NCBI RefSeq assembly: GCF_001613425.1
Contig: NZ_BDCI01000029.1
Location: forward strand, 62,001-126,000
DNA from: Nocardia vulneris
GTDB lineage: Bacteria > Actinomycetota > Actinomycetes > Mycobacteriales > Mycobacteriaceae
Reading direction: 5' to 3'
Length of the DNA stretch: 64,000 nt
The notes beneath the pieces were generated by a model. That model was given only the letters and a program-made list of their open reading frames with translations. It searched no databases and was not told the origin of the DNA. Every line of letters starts with the position of its first letter. The stretch's first letter is position 1. This document shows positions 7,604 to 16,774 of the stretch, piece by piece. Both the position numbers and the translations under genes were made by a program.

Positions 7604-8467
7604 TCAGTCGAGCAATCGGTCACCGCGGACGACGTCGGCCGCGGCGGCCAGATGGTCGGGAAGTACTCGACCGAAGAGTTGCCGGGTGCGCTCCACCGTG
7701 CCGATCACCCCGGGCCGGTCGGTGTAGGCGAAGATCGCCGAATGCCGCTGCGCCGCACCGTCGACGGGCGAGACGCGGTGCAGTGAGAAGCGGCCGCGGA
7801 ACAGTTGCAGATCGCCGGGGCGCAGTTCGAGCCGCTGGATCAGCGCTGTGCCCGCGCCGGTGAGCACCGCGCGCACATCGTCGAGTCGCTCGGCCTCCGG
7901 CGTGCGAATGTTCGGGCAGTACTCGAAGATTCCGCCCGACTCCGCCGGTTGGGTGAGCATGCTGACGGTGAATTCGTTGGTGTCGAAGTGCCAGGGATGC
8001 GACATGCCCGGCGCGACGACGTTCAGGCACAGACCGGCCAGCGGGTCGGCGAACTCGTGCAGTTCGGCCAGGTCGAAGCAGTCGGCGACGAAGCGCTGGA
8101 ACCGCGCGTCGACGTAGAGCCGATGGATCAGCGCGTCGCCGGGGATGCGGTCGCGGGGCACGAAGGCGTTGCCGCGTTCCAGCACGATCCGGCCGGGATG
8201 ATCGTCGGGCAGTTCGGTGTCCAGTGGGATGTTGTAGGCGTTGACCCGCTCGACTTCGTAATAGGCGTGCGGGGCCATCGCCTCGCCCTGCGCGCGCAGG
8301 GTCTCGGTGAGTTCGGGCCGAATGAAACCGCGCAGTACGGTACATCCGCTCGCGGCCAGTTCCGCCCGCGCCGACGCCACCGCGGCCCGCCGGCCCGGGT
8401 CCGCCGCATCCGCCAGTGGATACCGAGCGGTATCAACGATCTCGTCGAGCACACCCGTGGCTGCCAT
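7604..8467 (-). CDS. phytanoyl-CoA-dioxygenase-like Fe(II)/2-oxoglutarate oxygenase
   Basis: The 287-aa protein has the double-stranded beta-helix oxygenase signature: an H-x-D iron motif at HPWHFDTNEF (about residues 158-162), a distal His in RGRFSLHRVSP (about residue 231), and a 2-oxoglutarate-binding basic segment soon after (QRHSAIFAYTDRP). To my eye it resembles the branch that holds free amino acid hydroxylases and BesD-type halogenases (FADPLAGLCLNV, LFRGRFSLHRV). The iron ligand Asp is present where halogenases have Gly, so hydroxylation is predicted. It is the first gene of the operon; no good ribosome site precedes the ATG. A Crp-like site lies about 56-71 bp upstream. Confidence 0.82.
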   Translation of the reverse strand: MAATGVLDEIVDTARYPLADAADPGRRAAVASARAELAASGCTVLRGFIRPELTETLRAQGEAMAPHAYYEVERVNAYNIPLDTELPDDHPGRIVLERGNAFVPRDRIPGDALIHRLYVDARFQRFVADCFDLAELHEFADPLAGLCLNVVAPGMSHPWHFDTNEFTVSMLTQPAESGGIFEYCPNIRTPEAERLDDVRAVLTGAGTALIQRLELRPGDLQLFRGRFSLHRVSPVDGAAQRHSAIFAYTDRPGVIGTVERTRQLFGRVLPDHLAAAADVVRGDRLLD

Positions 8468-8522
8468 GGCGACATTCTGGTAGAGCGAACGGCCGACACG
8501 CCCGAGATTCGCCGAGATTGCC

Positions 8523-8538
8523 GGTGATCGCGGTCACA
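8523..8538 (-). promoter_or_regulatory. candidate Crp/cAMP-receptor site upstream of the oxygenase operon
   Basis: On the minus strand the bases read TGTGACCGCGATCACC, nine of ten matches to the TGTGA-N6-TCACA consensus used by actinobacterial Crp proteins. It is centred about 63 bp upstream of the oxygenase start. One such match could occur by chance. Confidence 0.35.
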
Positions 8539-8691
8539 GGTATCAGCTGGGCGCACTACCGTTGCGGCACAGTAACTCTCGGCAAACGCGCTCGGGTGTG
8601 TCGCGCGCCGACCATGATCGACTCCGAGCGCCGCGGGCCGGTTTCACCCGTCGCCGCGTTCCCCCGCGACGCCGCTGCGGTGACGAAATGC

Positions 8692-9363
8692 TCAGTTGCG
8701 CAGCAACAAAGCGCGTTCCAGATCGGCGAGGGTGAGTCCCACGAGCGAATCGCGGAACATCCGTCCCGGTCCGTCCGGAACCGCGATCTCACACGGCACC
8801 ACGAGCACCGCACACCCCGCCGCGTGCGCCGCCCGGACACCGGTCGGCGAATCCTCCACGGCCACACAGTGTCGCGGCTCGACGCCGAGCAGCTCGGCGG
8901 CGCGCAGATAGACATCCGGTTCCGGTTTGCCGCGCGACACCTCGTCACCGCACACCGAGAGGTCGAAGAAATCGCGGCCCAGCGTGTCCAGTCCGAACTC
9001 GGCGAGCGACCGCTTGGTATTGGTGACGAGGGCGGAAGGAAGCCCGGCCGCACGCACCAGTGCGAGCGCGTCCTTGGCACCGGGCCGCCACGGAATCGGC
9101 CCGGTCATCAGCTCGGCCACCCGCCGATCGAGGAACTCGGCCGCCTCCTGCACGGCGACCGGCGTCGGATCGATATCGAGACTGGTGAAGATGATCCGCA
9201 TCGCGTCGTCCCCGGACGCGCCGATCAGCGCGTGCCGGATCTCGTCGGTCATCTCGTGCCCGAGTTCGGTGGCCAGCTCCCGCACGCCGACGTCCCAGAG
9301 CTTCTCCGAATCCAGGAGCGTGCCGTCCATATCCCACAAAACAGCAGCTGGTCGCGCGGTCAC
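8692..9363 (-). CDS. HAD-superfamily phosphatase / beta-phosphoglucomutase-like
   Basis: The 223-aa protein shows all four HAD motifs: nucleophile DMDGTLLDS, motif II LVTNTK, the Lys of RGKPEPDVYL, and acidic motif IV VAVEDSPTGVRAAHAAG. An alpha-helical cap lies between motifs I and II (about residues 20-80), as in beta-phosphoglucomutase-type sugar phosphatases. It starts with GTG at 9363, preceded by GAGGAGAT two nt away. The substrate is likely a small phosphorylated sugar or alcohol. Neighbours give no pathway clue. Confidence 0.85.
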   Translation of the reverse strand: MTARPAAVLWDMDGTLLDSEKLWDVGVRELATELGHEMTDEIRHALIGASGDDAMRIIFTSLDIDPTPVAVQEAAEFLDRRVAELMTGPIPWRPGAKDALALVRAAGLPSALVTNTKRSLAEFGLDTLGRDFFDLSVCGDEVSRGKPEPDVYLRAAELLGVEPRHCVAVEDSPTGVRAAHAAGCAVLVVPCEIAVPDGPGRMFRDSLVGLTLADLERALLLRN

Positions 9364-9476
9364 ACATCTCCTCGTCCGATTACCGATCAGGCCGTAGCCA
9401 CGATAACCGTCACCCCCGAACCACCACCGTGGCCAGTTGCCGAGTTGTGGCCTCTACCACGCCCCGAGCGGCCTGC

Positions 9477-11180
9477 TCACGTGCCCGAGGCGGTGATCAG
9501 CATGCGGCCGTTCTCCGAGGAGACCTGGAACCAGCGGGTCTCGTTCACCGTCTCCCCGCTCTTCTTCACATAGACGAGCGAGGCGACGGCACGGTTCTCG
9601 CCGTTCGGCGTCGCCGAACGGACGGTGATCGAACTGATCGTGCCCCACCAGCGGACGTACTCGTTGTAACCGCCGGCCACGCCCTGGTACGACGGCGCGA
9701 GCTGGGACCACGCGGCGCTCGGATTGCCGGGCAGCATGCCGTAGTAGCCCTGCACGAATTGCGCGACCTTCTCGGGGGTCGGCGGGCCGAAGGGGGTCGC
9801 GGTGACCGTGGTGGTCGGCGGCTTGGCCGACGAGGACGGCGGGGCCGAGGACGGCGTCGGCGTGGGCGTAGGGCTCGGGGCGGTGCTCGAGGTGGGTGCC
9901 GGTGTGGTGGTGGGCGCCGGCTCCTGCGGCTGCTGTGGTTGGGGCGAGGGCGCCTCGGTCGCGGGCGGCGGGCCCGCGACGGCCGGGGCCGCGCTGCTCG
10001 GTCCCGGCGGGGCCGCTTTGTCGCCGTCGCCGCCGGTGCCCTTCACCAGGACAGCGACCAGACCGATCACGACGAGCACCGCGACGAATGCGCCCGCGCC
10101 GAGCAGCAGCGCCCGGTTGCGCTCCGGCGCGGCCCCGGCACCGGCGGGTAGCGTGCCGCCGGCCCGGCCGGGCGGAATCGGCGGCTGCGCGGAAACGGAC
10201 TCGGCGACAGGCGGATTCGTCAGCCCGGCGGCGGGCACCACGGTGGTGGCCGCGGTCGCGTTCGCGGTGTCGGCGCCGGGGCGCGGTAGCACGGTGGTCG
10301 CGCCGTCCCCACCGGGGGCGGGCATGACCTTCGTCGAGGGCGGCGGACCGAGCGTCGGAACCCGGCCCTCCGCAACGGCTTCCAGCGCCTGCTGCGCCTC
10401 GCGCATGGTCGGGCGGGCATCGATGGTGGGCGCGAGCAGACGCATCAGCACCGGGCCGAGCGCGCCCGCGTCCTTCGGCTCCGCGATCTCCGCGCGCGCG
10501 ACGGCGTGCAGCACGGCGAGCGGATTGTCCCCCTCGCCGAACGGCGGCAGCCCCTCGACCGCCGCGTATAACGTTGAGCCGAGGGCGAATACGTCCGAAG
10601 CCGGTTCCGGGTTCTCGCCGCGTGCCACCTCGGGCGCCAGGTAGGCGGGTGTGCCCGCGAGGAAGCCGGTGGCGGTCACCGTGACATCGCCGACCGCGCG
10701 GGAGATGCCGAAATCGGTGATCTTGACCGTGCCGTCGTCACCGACGAGCAGGTTCGCCGGCTTCACGTCGCGATGCATGATGCCCGCGTCGTGCGCGGCG
10801 GCCAGCGCCCCCGCGGCCTGCGCGCCGATCTTGGCCACCTCGGTGGGCGCCAGGGTGCGCTTGCCGGAGAGCTTGGCCGCCAGACTCGGCGCGTTCATGT
10901 ACTCCATCACCAGCCACGGCTGGCCGTCTTCCTCGGCGACGTCGAAGACGGTGATCGCGTTCGGATGATGCAGCCGGGCGGCGATGCGGCCCTCGCGCAT
11001 GGCGCGCAACTTCGCCTCCAGCGCCGCCGAGCGGGTCAGCCCCGGCGCGAGGATGAGCTGCTTCACCGCGACCGTGCGTCGCAGCCGGACATCCGTGCCG
11101 CGCCAGACAACCCCCATGGCACCTGTGCCGATCGGATCCGTGAGTCGATACCGTCCCGCGATCAATCGGTCCGCCGTCAT
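9477..11180 (-). CDS. transmembrane Ser/Thr protein kinase (PknB-like architecture)
   Basis: The 567-aa protein has an N-terminal Hanks kinase domain (about residues 11-265): glycine loop IGTGAMGVVW, catalytic Lys in AVKQL, HRDVKPANLL and DFGIS. A Pro/Ala linker leads to one membrane span at about residues 355-380 (ALLLGAGAFVAVLVVIGLVAVL). A Pro/Ser/Thr-rich spacer and an extracytoplasmic domain of about 100 residues follow (from TPEKVAQFVQGYYGMLPGNP) in place of PASTA repeats. Such a domain is usually a ligand sensor. The kinase probably autophosphorylates in the activation loop. Signal and substrates are unknown. The downstream HAD gene begins 113 bp beyond its stop. Confidence 0.92.
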   Translation of the reverse strand: MTADRLIAGRYRLTDPIGTGAMGVVWRGTDVRLRRTVAVKQLILAPGLTRSAALEAKLRAMREGRIAARLHHPNAITVFDVAEEDGQPWLVMEYMNAPSLAAKLSGKRTLAPTEVAKIGAQAAGALAAAHDAGIMHRDVKPANLLVGDDGTVKITDFGISRAVGDVTVTATGFLAGTPAYLAPEVARGENPEPASDVFALGSTLYAAVEGLPPFGEGDNPLAVLHAVARAEIAEPKDAGALGPVLMRLLAPTIDARPTMREAQQALEAVAEGRVPTLGPPPSTKVMPAPGGDGATTVLPRPGADTANATAATTVVPAAGLTNPPVAESVSAQPPIPPGRAGGTLPAGAGAAPERNRALLLGAGAFVAVLVVIGLVAVLVKGTGGDGDKAAPPGPSSAAPAVAGPPPATEAPSPQPQQPQEPAPTTTPAPTSSTAPSPTPTPTPSSAPPSSSAKPPTTTVTATPFGPPTPEKVAQFVQGYYGMLPGNPSAAWSQLAPSYQGVAGGYNEYVRWWGTISSITVRSATPNGENRAVASLVYVKKSGETVNETRWFQVSSENGRMLITASGT

Positions 11181-11254
11181 GGTGTTGTGCCTTCCTGCTT
11201 ACGCCCCGAGCCTGTACCGCACCGGCGCGCAACGCTCGGAGATGTCCGAAATTG

Positions 11255-11425
11255 CTACGCGCCGAAGTACTTTGCACCCGTAAACAGCGATGGCTACGCA
11301 TCCGCCGACTGCCCCGGATGCAGTTGCAACGCTTCCGACAATGGCATACCCACCCGACACACATCCACCTCACCGCGAACGCCCGGGCGATCCCCCAGGT
11401 CAGCGCCCCGCCACGCCGAGAGCCG
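11255..11425 (-). pseudogene. decayed copy of the metH 3' end
   Basis: On the minus strand the frame reads about 57 codons homologous to the end of the adjacent metH. LSEALQLHPGQSADA corresponds to LSEELQLHPEQSTDA, then an in-frame TAG at 11294-11296 is followed by PSLFTGAKYFGA and a stop, aligning without gaps to the MetH end LLHPEAKYFNA. Upstream, GADLGDRPGVRGEVDVCRVG aligns to the MetH stretch beginning CPELEDRAKLVDLLEADRIG. Similarity fades above about 11425. It lies in the same orientation about 150 bp beyond the metH stop, so it is a fossil of a tandem duplication or of a replaced metH. Confidence 0.75.
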
Positions 11426-11571
11426 AAATGCCGTCGGCGCGTCGGAATCTCCGCGCATCATGACATATGGGCAGGTAGCCAAGGCCCTGTCGAGACGCGA
11501 ACAGTGTTCCGCCACCGTGACCACGATCACTGCGGACGGACTTCACCTGCTGAAGCCGCGCGGGTCGTGGG

Positions 11572-14500
11572 TCAGGCGTTGAAGTACTTCGCCTCCGGGT
11601 GCAGCAGCACGAACGCGTCGGTGGACTGCTCGGGATGCAGCTGCAGTTCCTCCGACAGCACGACGCCGATGCGGTCGGCCTCGAGCAGGTCCACCAGCTT
11701 GGCGCGATCCTCCAGCTCCGGGCAGGCGCCGTAGCCGAAGGAGTAGCGCGCGCCGCGGTAGCCGAGCTTGAAGTACTCCAGCACGTCGGTCGGATCGGAG
11801 TCGGCCACCGCGTGCCCCTCCAGGGTCAGTTCCTCGCGGACCCGGCGGTGCCAGTACTCGGCCAGCGCCTCGGTGAGCTGCACGCCGATGCCGTGCACCT
11901 CGAGATAGTCGCGGTAGCTGTCGCCCGCGAAGAGCTCGTTGGCGAAATCGGCGATCGGCTGCCCCATCGTGACGAGCTGGAAGGGCAGCACGTCCACCTG
12001 CCCGGTCTCCTTCGCCCGCTCGCGCGAGCGGATGAAGTCGGCGATGCACAGGAACCGGTCCCGCTGCTGGCGCGGGAAGGTGAACCGATACCGTTGCGGC
12101 GCATCGGGTTCGGGTTCGGTGAGCACGATCACGTCGTCGCCCTCGGACACCGCGGGGAAGTAGCCGTAGACCACGGCGGCGTGCTGCAGCACGCCCTCGG
12201 TGCTGAGCCGGTCGAGCCAGGCGCGCAACCGCGGCCGGCCCTCGGTCTCCACCAGTTCCTCGTAGCTGGGCCCGTCGCCGCCGCGCTGGCCGCGCAGCCC
12301 CCACTGCCCGAGGAACAGCGCGCGCTCGTCGAGCAGGCCCGAATATTCCTGCAGCGCCAAGCCTTTCACCACACGCGTACCCCAGAACGGCGGCACCGGC
12401 ACCGGCACGTCGGCCGCGACATCGGAGCGCTCGGGCACCTCGATCGGCACCTCGACGGCCTTACGCTGCTCGGCGATCCGCTTGGACCGTTCGTGGCGGG
12501 CCTTGCGCTCGGCGGCCTTCTCGCGTTCGGCGATCGCCTCCGGGCTGTCCGGATCGGGGCCGCCGCCGCGCTTGCGGGTCATGATGTCGTCCATCAACCG
12601 CAGGCCCTCGAACGCGTCGCGGGCATAGTGCACATCGCCCTCGTACACGTCGGTGAGGTCGTTCTCCACGTAACCGCGGGTCAGCGCCGCGCCGCCGAGC
12701 AGCACCGGGAATTGTTCGGCGACACCCTTGGAGTTGAGCTCCTGCAGGTTCTCCTTCATCACCACCGTCGACTTCACCAGCAGCCCGGACATGCCGATGA
12801 CATCGGCCTTCTTGTCCACCGCCGCGTCGAGGATGGTCGCGATCGGCTGCTTGATCCCGAGGTTCACCACCTCGTAGCCGTTGTTGGACAGGATGATGTC
12901 GACCAGGTTCTTGCCGATGTCGTGCACGTCGCCCTTGACGGTGGCGAGCACGATCCGGCCCTTGCCGCTGTCGTCGGTGGCCTCCATGTGCGGCTCGAGA
13001 TAGGCGACCGCGGTCTTCATCACCTCGGCCGACTGCAACACGAACGGCAGCTGCATCTGCCCCGACCCGAACAGCTCACCGACGGTCTTCATGCCCGCGA
13101 GCAGCGTCTCGTTGATGATCTGCAACGGCGGCACCTGCGTCATCGCCTCGTCCAGATCCGCGTCCATCCCGGCCTTCTCGCCGTCGACGATGCGCCGCTC
13201 CAGCCGCTCGAACAGCGGCAGCGCCGCCAGCTCCTCCGCGCGCGAGGCCTTGGACGAGGACGTCGAGACGCCCTCGAACAGCGCCATCAGCTTCTGCAGC
13301 GGGTCGTAGTCCTCGGTGCGCCGGTCGTAGACCAGGTCGAGCGCGGTTTCGCGCTGCTCGTCGGGAATGCGCGCCATCGGCAGGATCTTCGAGGCGTGCA
13401 CGATCGCCGAATCCAGTCCGGCCTCGACGCATTCGTGCATGAACACCGAGTTCAGCACCTGGCGCGCGGCCGGATTCAAACCGAAGGAGATGTTCGAAAG
13501 GCCGAGGGTGGTCTGCACATCCGGGTGCCTGCGCTTCAATTCCCGGATGGCCTCGATCGTTTCGATGCCGTCCTTGCGCGACTCCTCCTGGCCGGTGCCT
13601 AGGGTGAAGGTGAGCGTGTCGATGATGATGTCGCTCTCCAGCAGTCCCCAGTTGCCGGTGATGTCGGCGATCAGCCGTTCGGCGATCTCCACCTTCTTGG
13701 CGGCGGTGCGGGCCTGGCCCTCCTCATCGATGGTGAGCGCGACCACGGCCGCGCCGTGCTCGGCCACCAGCGCCATGGTCTGCTGGAAGCGCGATTCGGG
13801 GCCCGCGCCGTCCTCGTAGTTCACCGAGTTCACCGCGCAGCGACCGCCGAGATGCTCCAGGCCGGCCTGCAGCACCGGGGTCTCGGTCGAGTCGAGCATG
13901 ATCGGCAAGGTCGAGGAGGTGGCCAGGCGGCTCGCGAGCGCCTCCATATCCTTGGCGCCGTCGCGGCCCACGTAGTCGACGCACAGGTCGAGCATGTGCG
14001 CGCCGTCGCGGGTCTGGTCCTTGGCGATGTCGAGGCACTTCTGCCAGTCCTCGGCGAGCATCGCCTCCCGGAAAGCCTTGGAGCCGTTGGCGTTCGTGCG
14101 CTCGCCGATCATCATGATCGAGGCGTCCTGCTCGAACGGCACCGCCGTGTACATGCTGGCGACGCTCGGTTCGTGTTCCGGGTGGCGGCGCTGATCGATC
14201 GGCGGCAACTTCGGCTCGATCTCCCGCACCGCGGCGGTGACCTGCCGGATGTGCTCGGGGGTGGTGCCGCAGCAGCCACCCACCAGGGCGAGCCCGAACT
14301 CGGAGACGAAACCGCTGAGCGCGACCGCCAGCTCCTCGGGCGTCAGCGGGTATTCGGCGCCGTTCGCGCCCAGCACCGGCAGGCCCGCGTTCGGCATCAC
14401 CGACACCGGCACCTGCGCGTGCCGGGACAGGTGACGCAGGTGTTCGCTCATCTCGGCGGGACCGGTCGCGCAGTTCAGGCCGATCATGTCGATGCCGAGC

Positions 14501-15168
14501 GGTTCGAGCGCGGTGAGCGCCGCGCCGATCTCGCTGCCGACCAGCATGGTGCCGGTGGTCTCCACGGTGACGTGGGTGATGATCGGAATCCGGCGCCCGG
14601 CCCGGCGCATCGCCGCCCGGCTGCCGGTGATCGCCGCCTTGACCTGCAACAGGTCCTGGCAGGTCTCGACCAGGATGGCGTCCGCGCCGCCGTCGAGCAT
14701 GCCGAGCGCCGCCTCGGTGTAGGCGTCGCGCAGCACGGTATAAGGAGCATGGCCCAGCGTGGGCAGCTTGGTACCCGGCCCCATCGAGCCGAGCACATAG
14801 CGCGGCGTCCCGTCCGAGGACGGGCCCATCTCGTCGGCCACCTCGCGGGCCAGGCGGGTGCCGCGCTCGGACAGGTCCCGGATGCGGTCGGCGATGTCGT
14901 AGTCGGCCAGGTTCGGCAGGTTGCAGCCGAAGGTGTTGGTCTCGACCGCGTCCGCGCCCGCCTCGAAGTACGCGCGATGAATATGGCGCAGCACGTCGGG
15001 GCGGGTTTCGTTGAGGATCTCGTTGCAGCCTTCGAGTCCCAGGAAGTCGTCCAGGGTCAGGTCGGCCGCCTGCAACATCGTGCCCATCGCACCGTCACCG
15101 ATCACGACACGACGGCGCAGCGTGTCGAGTAGCGTGGTGTCGAACTCGGCGGGAATGGACGCAGACAT
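11572..15168 (-). CDS. metH: cobalamin-dependent methionine synthase
   Basis: MetH transfers a methyl group from methyltetrahydrofolate through cobalamin to homocysteine. The 1198-aa protein has all four modules in order. The homocysteine/Zn module (about residues 15-330) carries GDGAMGTML, GLNCATGP and the Cys pair of GGCCGTTPE. A pterin-binding barrel follows (about 355-620). The cap and B12 domains (about 650-880) carry DVHDIGKNLV with the cobalt-ligand His. The AdoMet activation domain closes the protein (FKLGYRGARYSFGYG near the end). The ATG at 15168 gives an N-terminus like mycobacterial MetH; upstream in-frame residues look non-coding. I see no cobalamin riboswitch in the leader. Confidence 0.96.
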   Translation of the reverse strand: MSASIPAEFDTTLLDTLRRRVVIGDGAMGTMLQAADLTLDDFLGLEGCNEILNETRPDVLRHIHRAYFEAGADAVETNTFGCNLPNLADYDIADRIRDLSERGTRLAREVADEMGPSSDGTPRYVLGSMGPGTKLPTLGHAPYTVLRDAYTEAALGMLDGGADAILVETCQDLLQVKAAITGSRAAMRRAGRRIPIITHVTVETTGTMLVGSEIGAALTALEPLGIDMIGLNCATGPAEMSEHLRHLSRHAQVPVSVMPNAGLPVLGANGAEYPLTPEELAVALSGFVSEFGLALVGGCCGTTPEHIRQVTAAVREIEPKLPPIDQRRHPEHEPSVASMYTAVPFEQDASIMMIGERTNANGSKAFREAMLAEDWQKCLDIAKDQTRDGAHMLDLCVDYVGRDGAKDMEALASRLATSSTLPIMLDSTETPVLQAGLEHLGGRCAVNSVNYEDGAGPESRFQQTMALVAEHGAAVVALTIDEEGQARTAAKKVEIAERLIADITGNWGLLESDIIIDTLTFTLGTGQEESRKDGIETIEAIRELKRRHPDVQTTLGLSNISFGLNPAARQVLNSVFMHECVEAGLDSAIVHASKILPMARIPDEQRETALDLVYDRRTEDYDPLQKLMALFEGVSTSSSKASRAEELAALPLFERLERRIVDGEKAGMDADLDEAMTQVPPLQIINETLLAGMKTVGELFGSGQMQLPFVLQSAEVMKTAVAYLEPHMEATDDSGKGRIVLATVKGDVHDIGKNLVDIILSNNGYEVVNLGIKQPIATILDAAVDKKADVIGMSGLLVKSTVVMKENLQELNSKGVAEQFPVLLGGAALTRGYVENDLTDVYEGDVHYARDAFEGLRLMDDIMTRKRGGGPDPDSPEAIAEREKAAERKARHERSKRIAEQRKAVEVPIEVPERSDVAADVPVPVPPFWGTRVVKGLALQEYSGLLDERALFLGQWGLRGQRGGDGPSYEELVETEGRPRLRAWLDRLSTEGVLQHAAVVYGYFPAVSEGDDVIVLTEPEPDAPQRYRFTFPRQQRDRFLCIADFIRSRERAKETGQVDVLPFQLVTMGQPIADFANELFAGDSYRDYLEVHGIGVQLTEALAEYWHRRVREELTLEGHAVADSDPTDVLEYFKLGYRGARYSFGYGACPELEDRAKLVDLLEADRIGVVLSEELQLHPEQSTDAFVLLHPEAKYFNA

Positions 15169-15374
15169 GTGATCAAGGGTAATGGTCGACTGCGACAGCA
15201 CAGCCTGCCGCATCTTTGTCTGCCCTGCCACACGCACAGATCCGCCGTCGGCGGGAACACGCCGAACCCGGTCCCGGCATCCGGGACACCGCCGCATCGC
15301 GACCATCGGGCCCACCGCGGGCCGCGCCGTCCCCATCCGCGATTCGATGCCGGACTTCGCCGCGCGCTGCCCAC

Positions 15375-15386
15375 TATGCTGACCGA
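15375..15386 (+). promoter_or_regulatory. -10 element for a probable leaderless PAC2 transcript
   Basis: TATGCT at 15375-15380 lies 6 nt before the GTG start at 15387, and no ribosome site intervenes. This spacing is the usual signature of leaderless actinobacterial mRNAs. Confidence 0.45.
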
Positions 15387-16271
15387 GTGAACCCCAGTGA
15401 AACTCCCGATCCGGAACTGCCGACGTTGCGGGATCCGGTGCTGGTCGCCGCCTTCGAGGGCTGGAACGACGCGGGCGATGCCGCGAGCGGCGCCGTAGAG
15501 CATCTGGAACTGATCTGGGACGCCGAGCCGCTAGCCGAACTCGACTCCGAGGACTACTACGACTATCAGGTCAACCGGCCGACGGTACGCCAGGTCGACG
15601 GCGTGACCAGGGAAATCCAGTGGCCCTCGACCATGCTCTCGGTGTGCTCGCCGCCCGGCAGCGACCGCGATATCGTGCTGCTGCGCGGCATCGAACCCAA
15701 TATGCGCTGGCGCAGCTTCTGCGCGGATCTGCTGGAATTCATCGAACAGCTCGGCGTGCAGACCGTCGTCATCCTGGGCGCGCTGCTCGCCGACACCCCG
15801 CACACCCGTCCCGTCCCGGTCACCGGATCCGCCTACAGCAAGGAAGCGGCGGAACGGTTCAACCTGGAACAGACCCGCTACGAGGGGCCGACCGGCATCA
15901 CCGGCGTGCTGCAGGATCAATGCGTGAAAGCGGGCGTGCCCGCCGTGTCGTTCTGGGCCGCGGTGCCGCACTACGTGTCCCAGCCGCCCAACCCCAAGGC
16001 CACCATCGCGCTGCTGCACCGGGTCGAGGACGTGCTCGATATCGAGGTGCCGCTCGGCGAACTGCCCAAGCAGGCCGAAGACTGGGAGACCGCGGTCAAC
16101 GAGATGACCGAGGGCGACGACGAGGTCAGCGAATACGTCCGGTCGCTCGAGGAACGCGGCGACGCCGCCGTCGACGTGAACGAGGCCATGGCCAAGATCG
16201 ACGGCGACGCCATCGCCGCCGAGTTCGAAAAATATCTGCGCCGCCGCGGCCCGGGCAGCTTCGGCCTCTGA
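15387..16271 (+). CDS. PAC2-family protein
   Basis: The 294-aa protein belongs to the PAC2 family (proteasome-assembly-chaperone-2-like fold; actinobacterial members resemble Rv2125, from memory). Seen are the N-terminal LVAAFEGWNDAGDAAS, the central strand LLRGIEPNMRWRSF and VVILGALLADTPHTRPVPV. The C-terminus ends in an acidic helical region. The GTG at 15387 is chosen over the longer frame because it gives the conserved N-terminus and follows a -10 element. Function in actinobacteria, which have their own proteasome, is unsettled. It diverges from metH, and this pairing also occurs in mycobacteria. Confidence 0.88.
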   Translation: MNPSETPDPELPTLRDPVLVAAFEGWNDAGDAASGAVEHLELIWDAEPLAELDSEDYYDYQVNRPTVRQVDGVTREIQWPSTMLSVCSPPGSDRDIVLLRGIEPNMRWRSFCADLLEFIEQLGVQTVVILGALLADTPHTRPVPVTGSAYSKEAAERFNLEQTRYEGPTGITGVLQDQCVKAGVPAVSFWAAVPHYVSQPPNPKATIALLHRVEDVLDIEVPLGELPKQAEDWETAVNEMTEGDDEVSEYVRSLEERGDAAVDVNEAMAKIDGDAIAAEFEKYLRRRGPGSFGL

Positions 16272-16774
16272 CCGCCGCGGTCCCCCGGTCAGCCGATGCC
16301 TTTCGCGGCAGCTCGCAGAATGTACTGCTGCTCAACAAGATTCCTCGCCGCAGGACGATGACACCGCCGACTGCCGGAGGCGTTCGGCTGTGTCATGTGG
16401 TTGTCCGCCATCGGCTGCGCGGTCGCGAGGCGACGGGGCAGTAGCGGGCCTGCTGGTCGGCAGCGGCCGGTCGGCTTGGGGGCCTGGCGCTTTCGGCGTT
16501 CCCGATGGGGAACGGCGATGGCCGGGCTGATGCTGATCCGGCTGCACGGGGTCCGGGTGCGCGCGCCGTCGAGGGCGGTGCCGAGGATCAGCTTGGTGGT
16601 CGGGATCTGCCGTGCGGCAGGTTGTTCCACTGGTCGGGCAGCATCCTGGTGGGCGCTGCTCGGCTCGCTGGCGGCCGGTGTGGTCGCGGCGAGGGTGGTT
16701 GCGCAGGCCTGACGGCGTGCAGACCGGCTCGGGCGCGGGTGGCGCCGCGGCGATCAGCGATGCCGTCGGGCTCT
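16272..16774. other. 503-bp stretch without a recognised gene
   Basis: Overlapping open frames exist on both strands (for example plus-strand 16395-16712), but none has a ribosome site or familiar residues, and they overlap one another. The segment separates the conserved metH/PAC2 block from the accessory region and may be a decayed gene. I see no inverted terminal repeats. Confidence 0.4.

Noticed and set aside
7543..7623. Longer N-terminus for the methyltransferase starting at 7623
   Set aside because: It would overlap the end of the oxygenase gene and lacks a ribosome site, whereas GTG 7542 has GAGGAA at good spacing.
15169..15386. Cobalamin riboswitch upstream of metH
   Set aside because: I looked for the B12-box-type conserved core and its flanking stems in the metH leader and found nothing convincing.
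16395..16712. A 105-codon plus-strand frame with a hydrophobic end
   Set aside because: It has no ribosome site or familiar motif and overlaps an equally open minus-strand frame. It is probably chance or decayed DNA.
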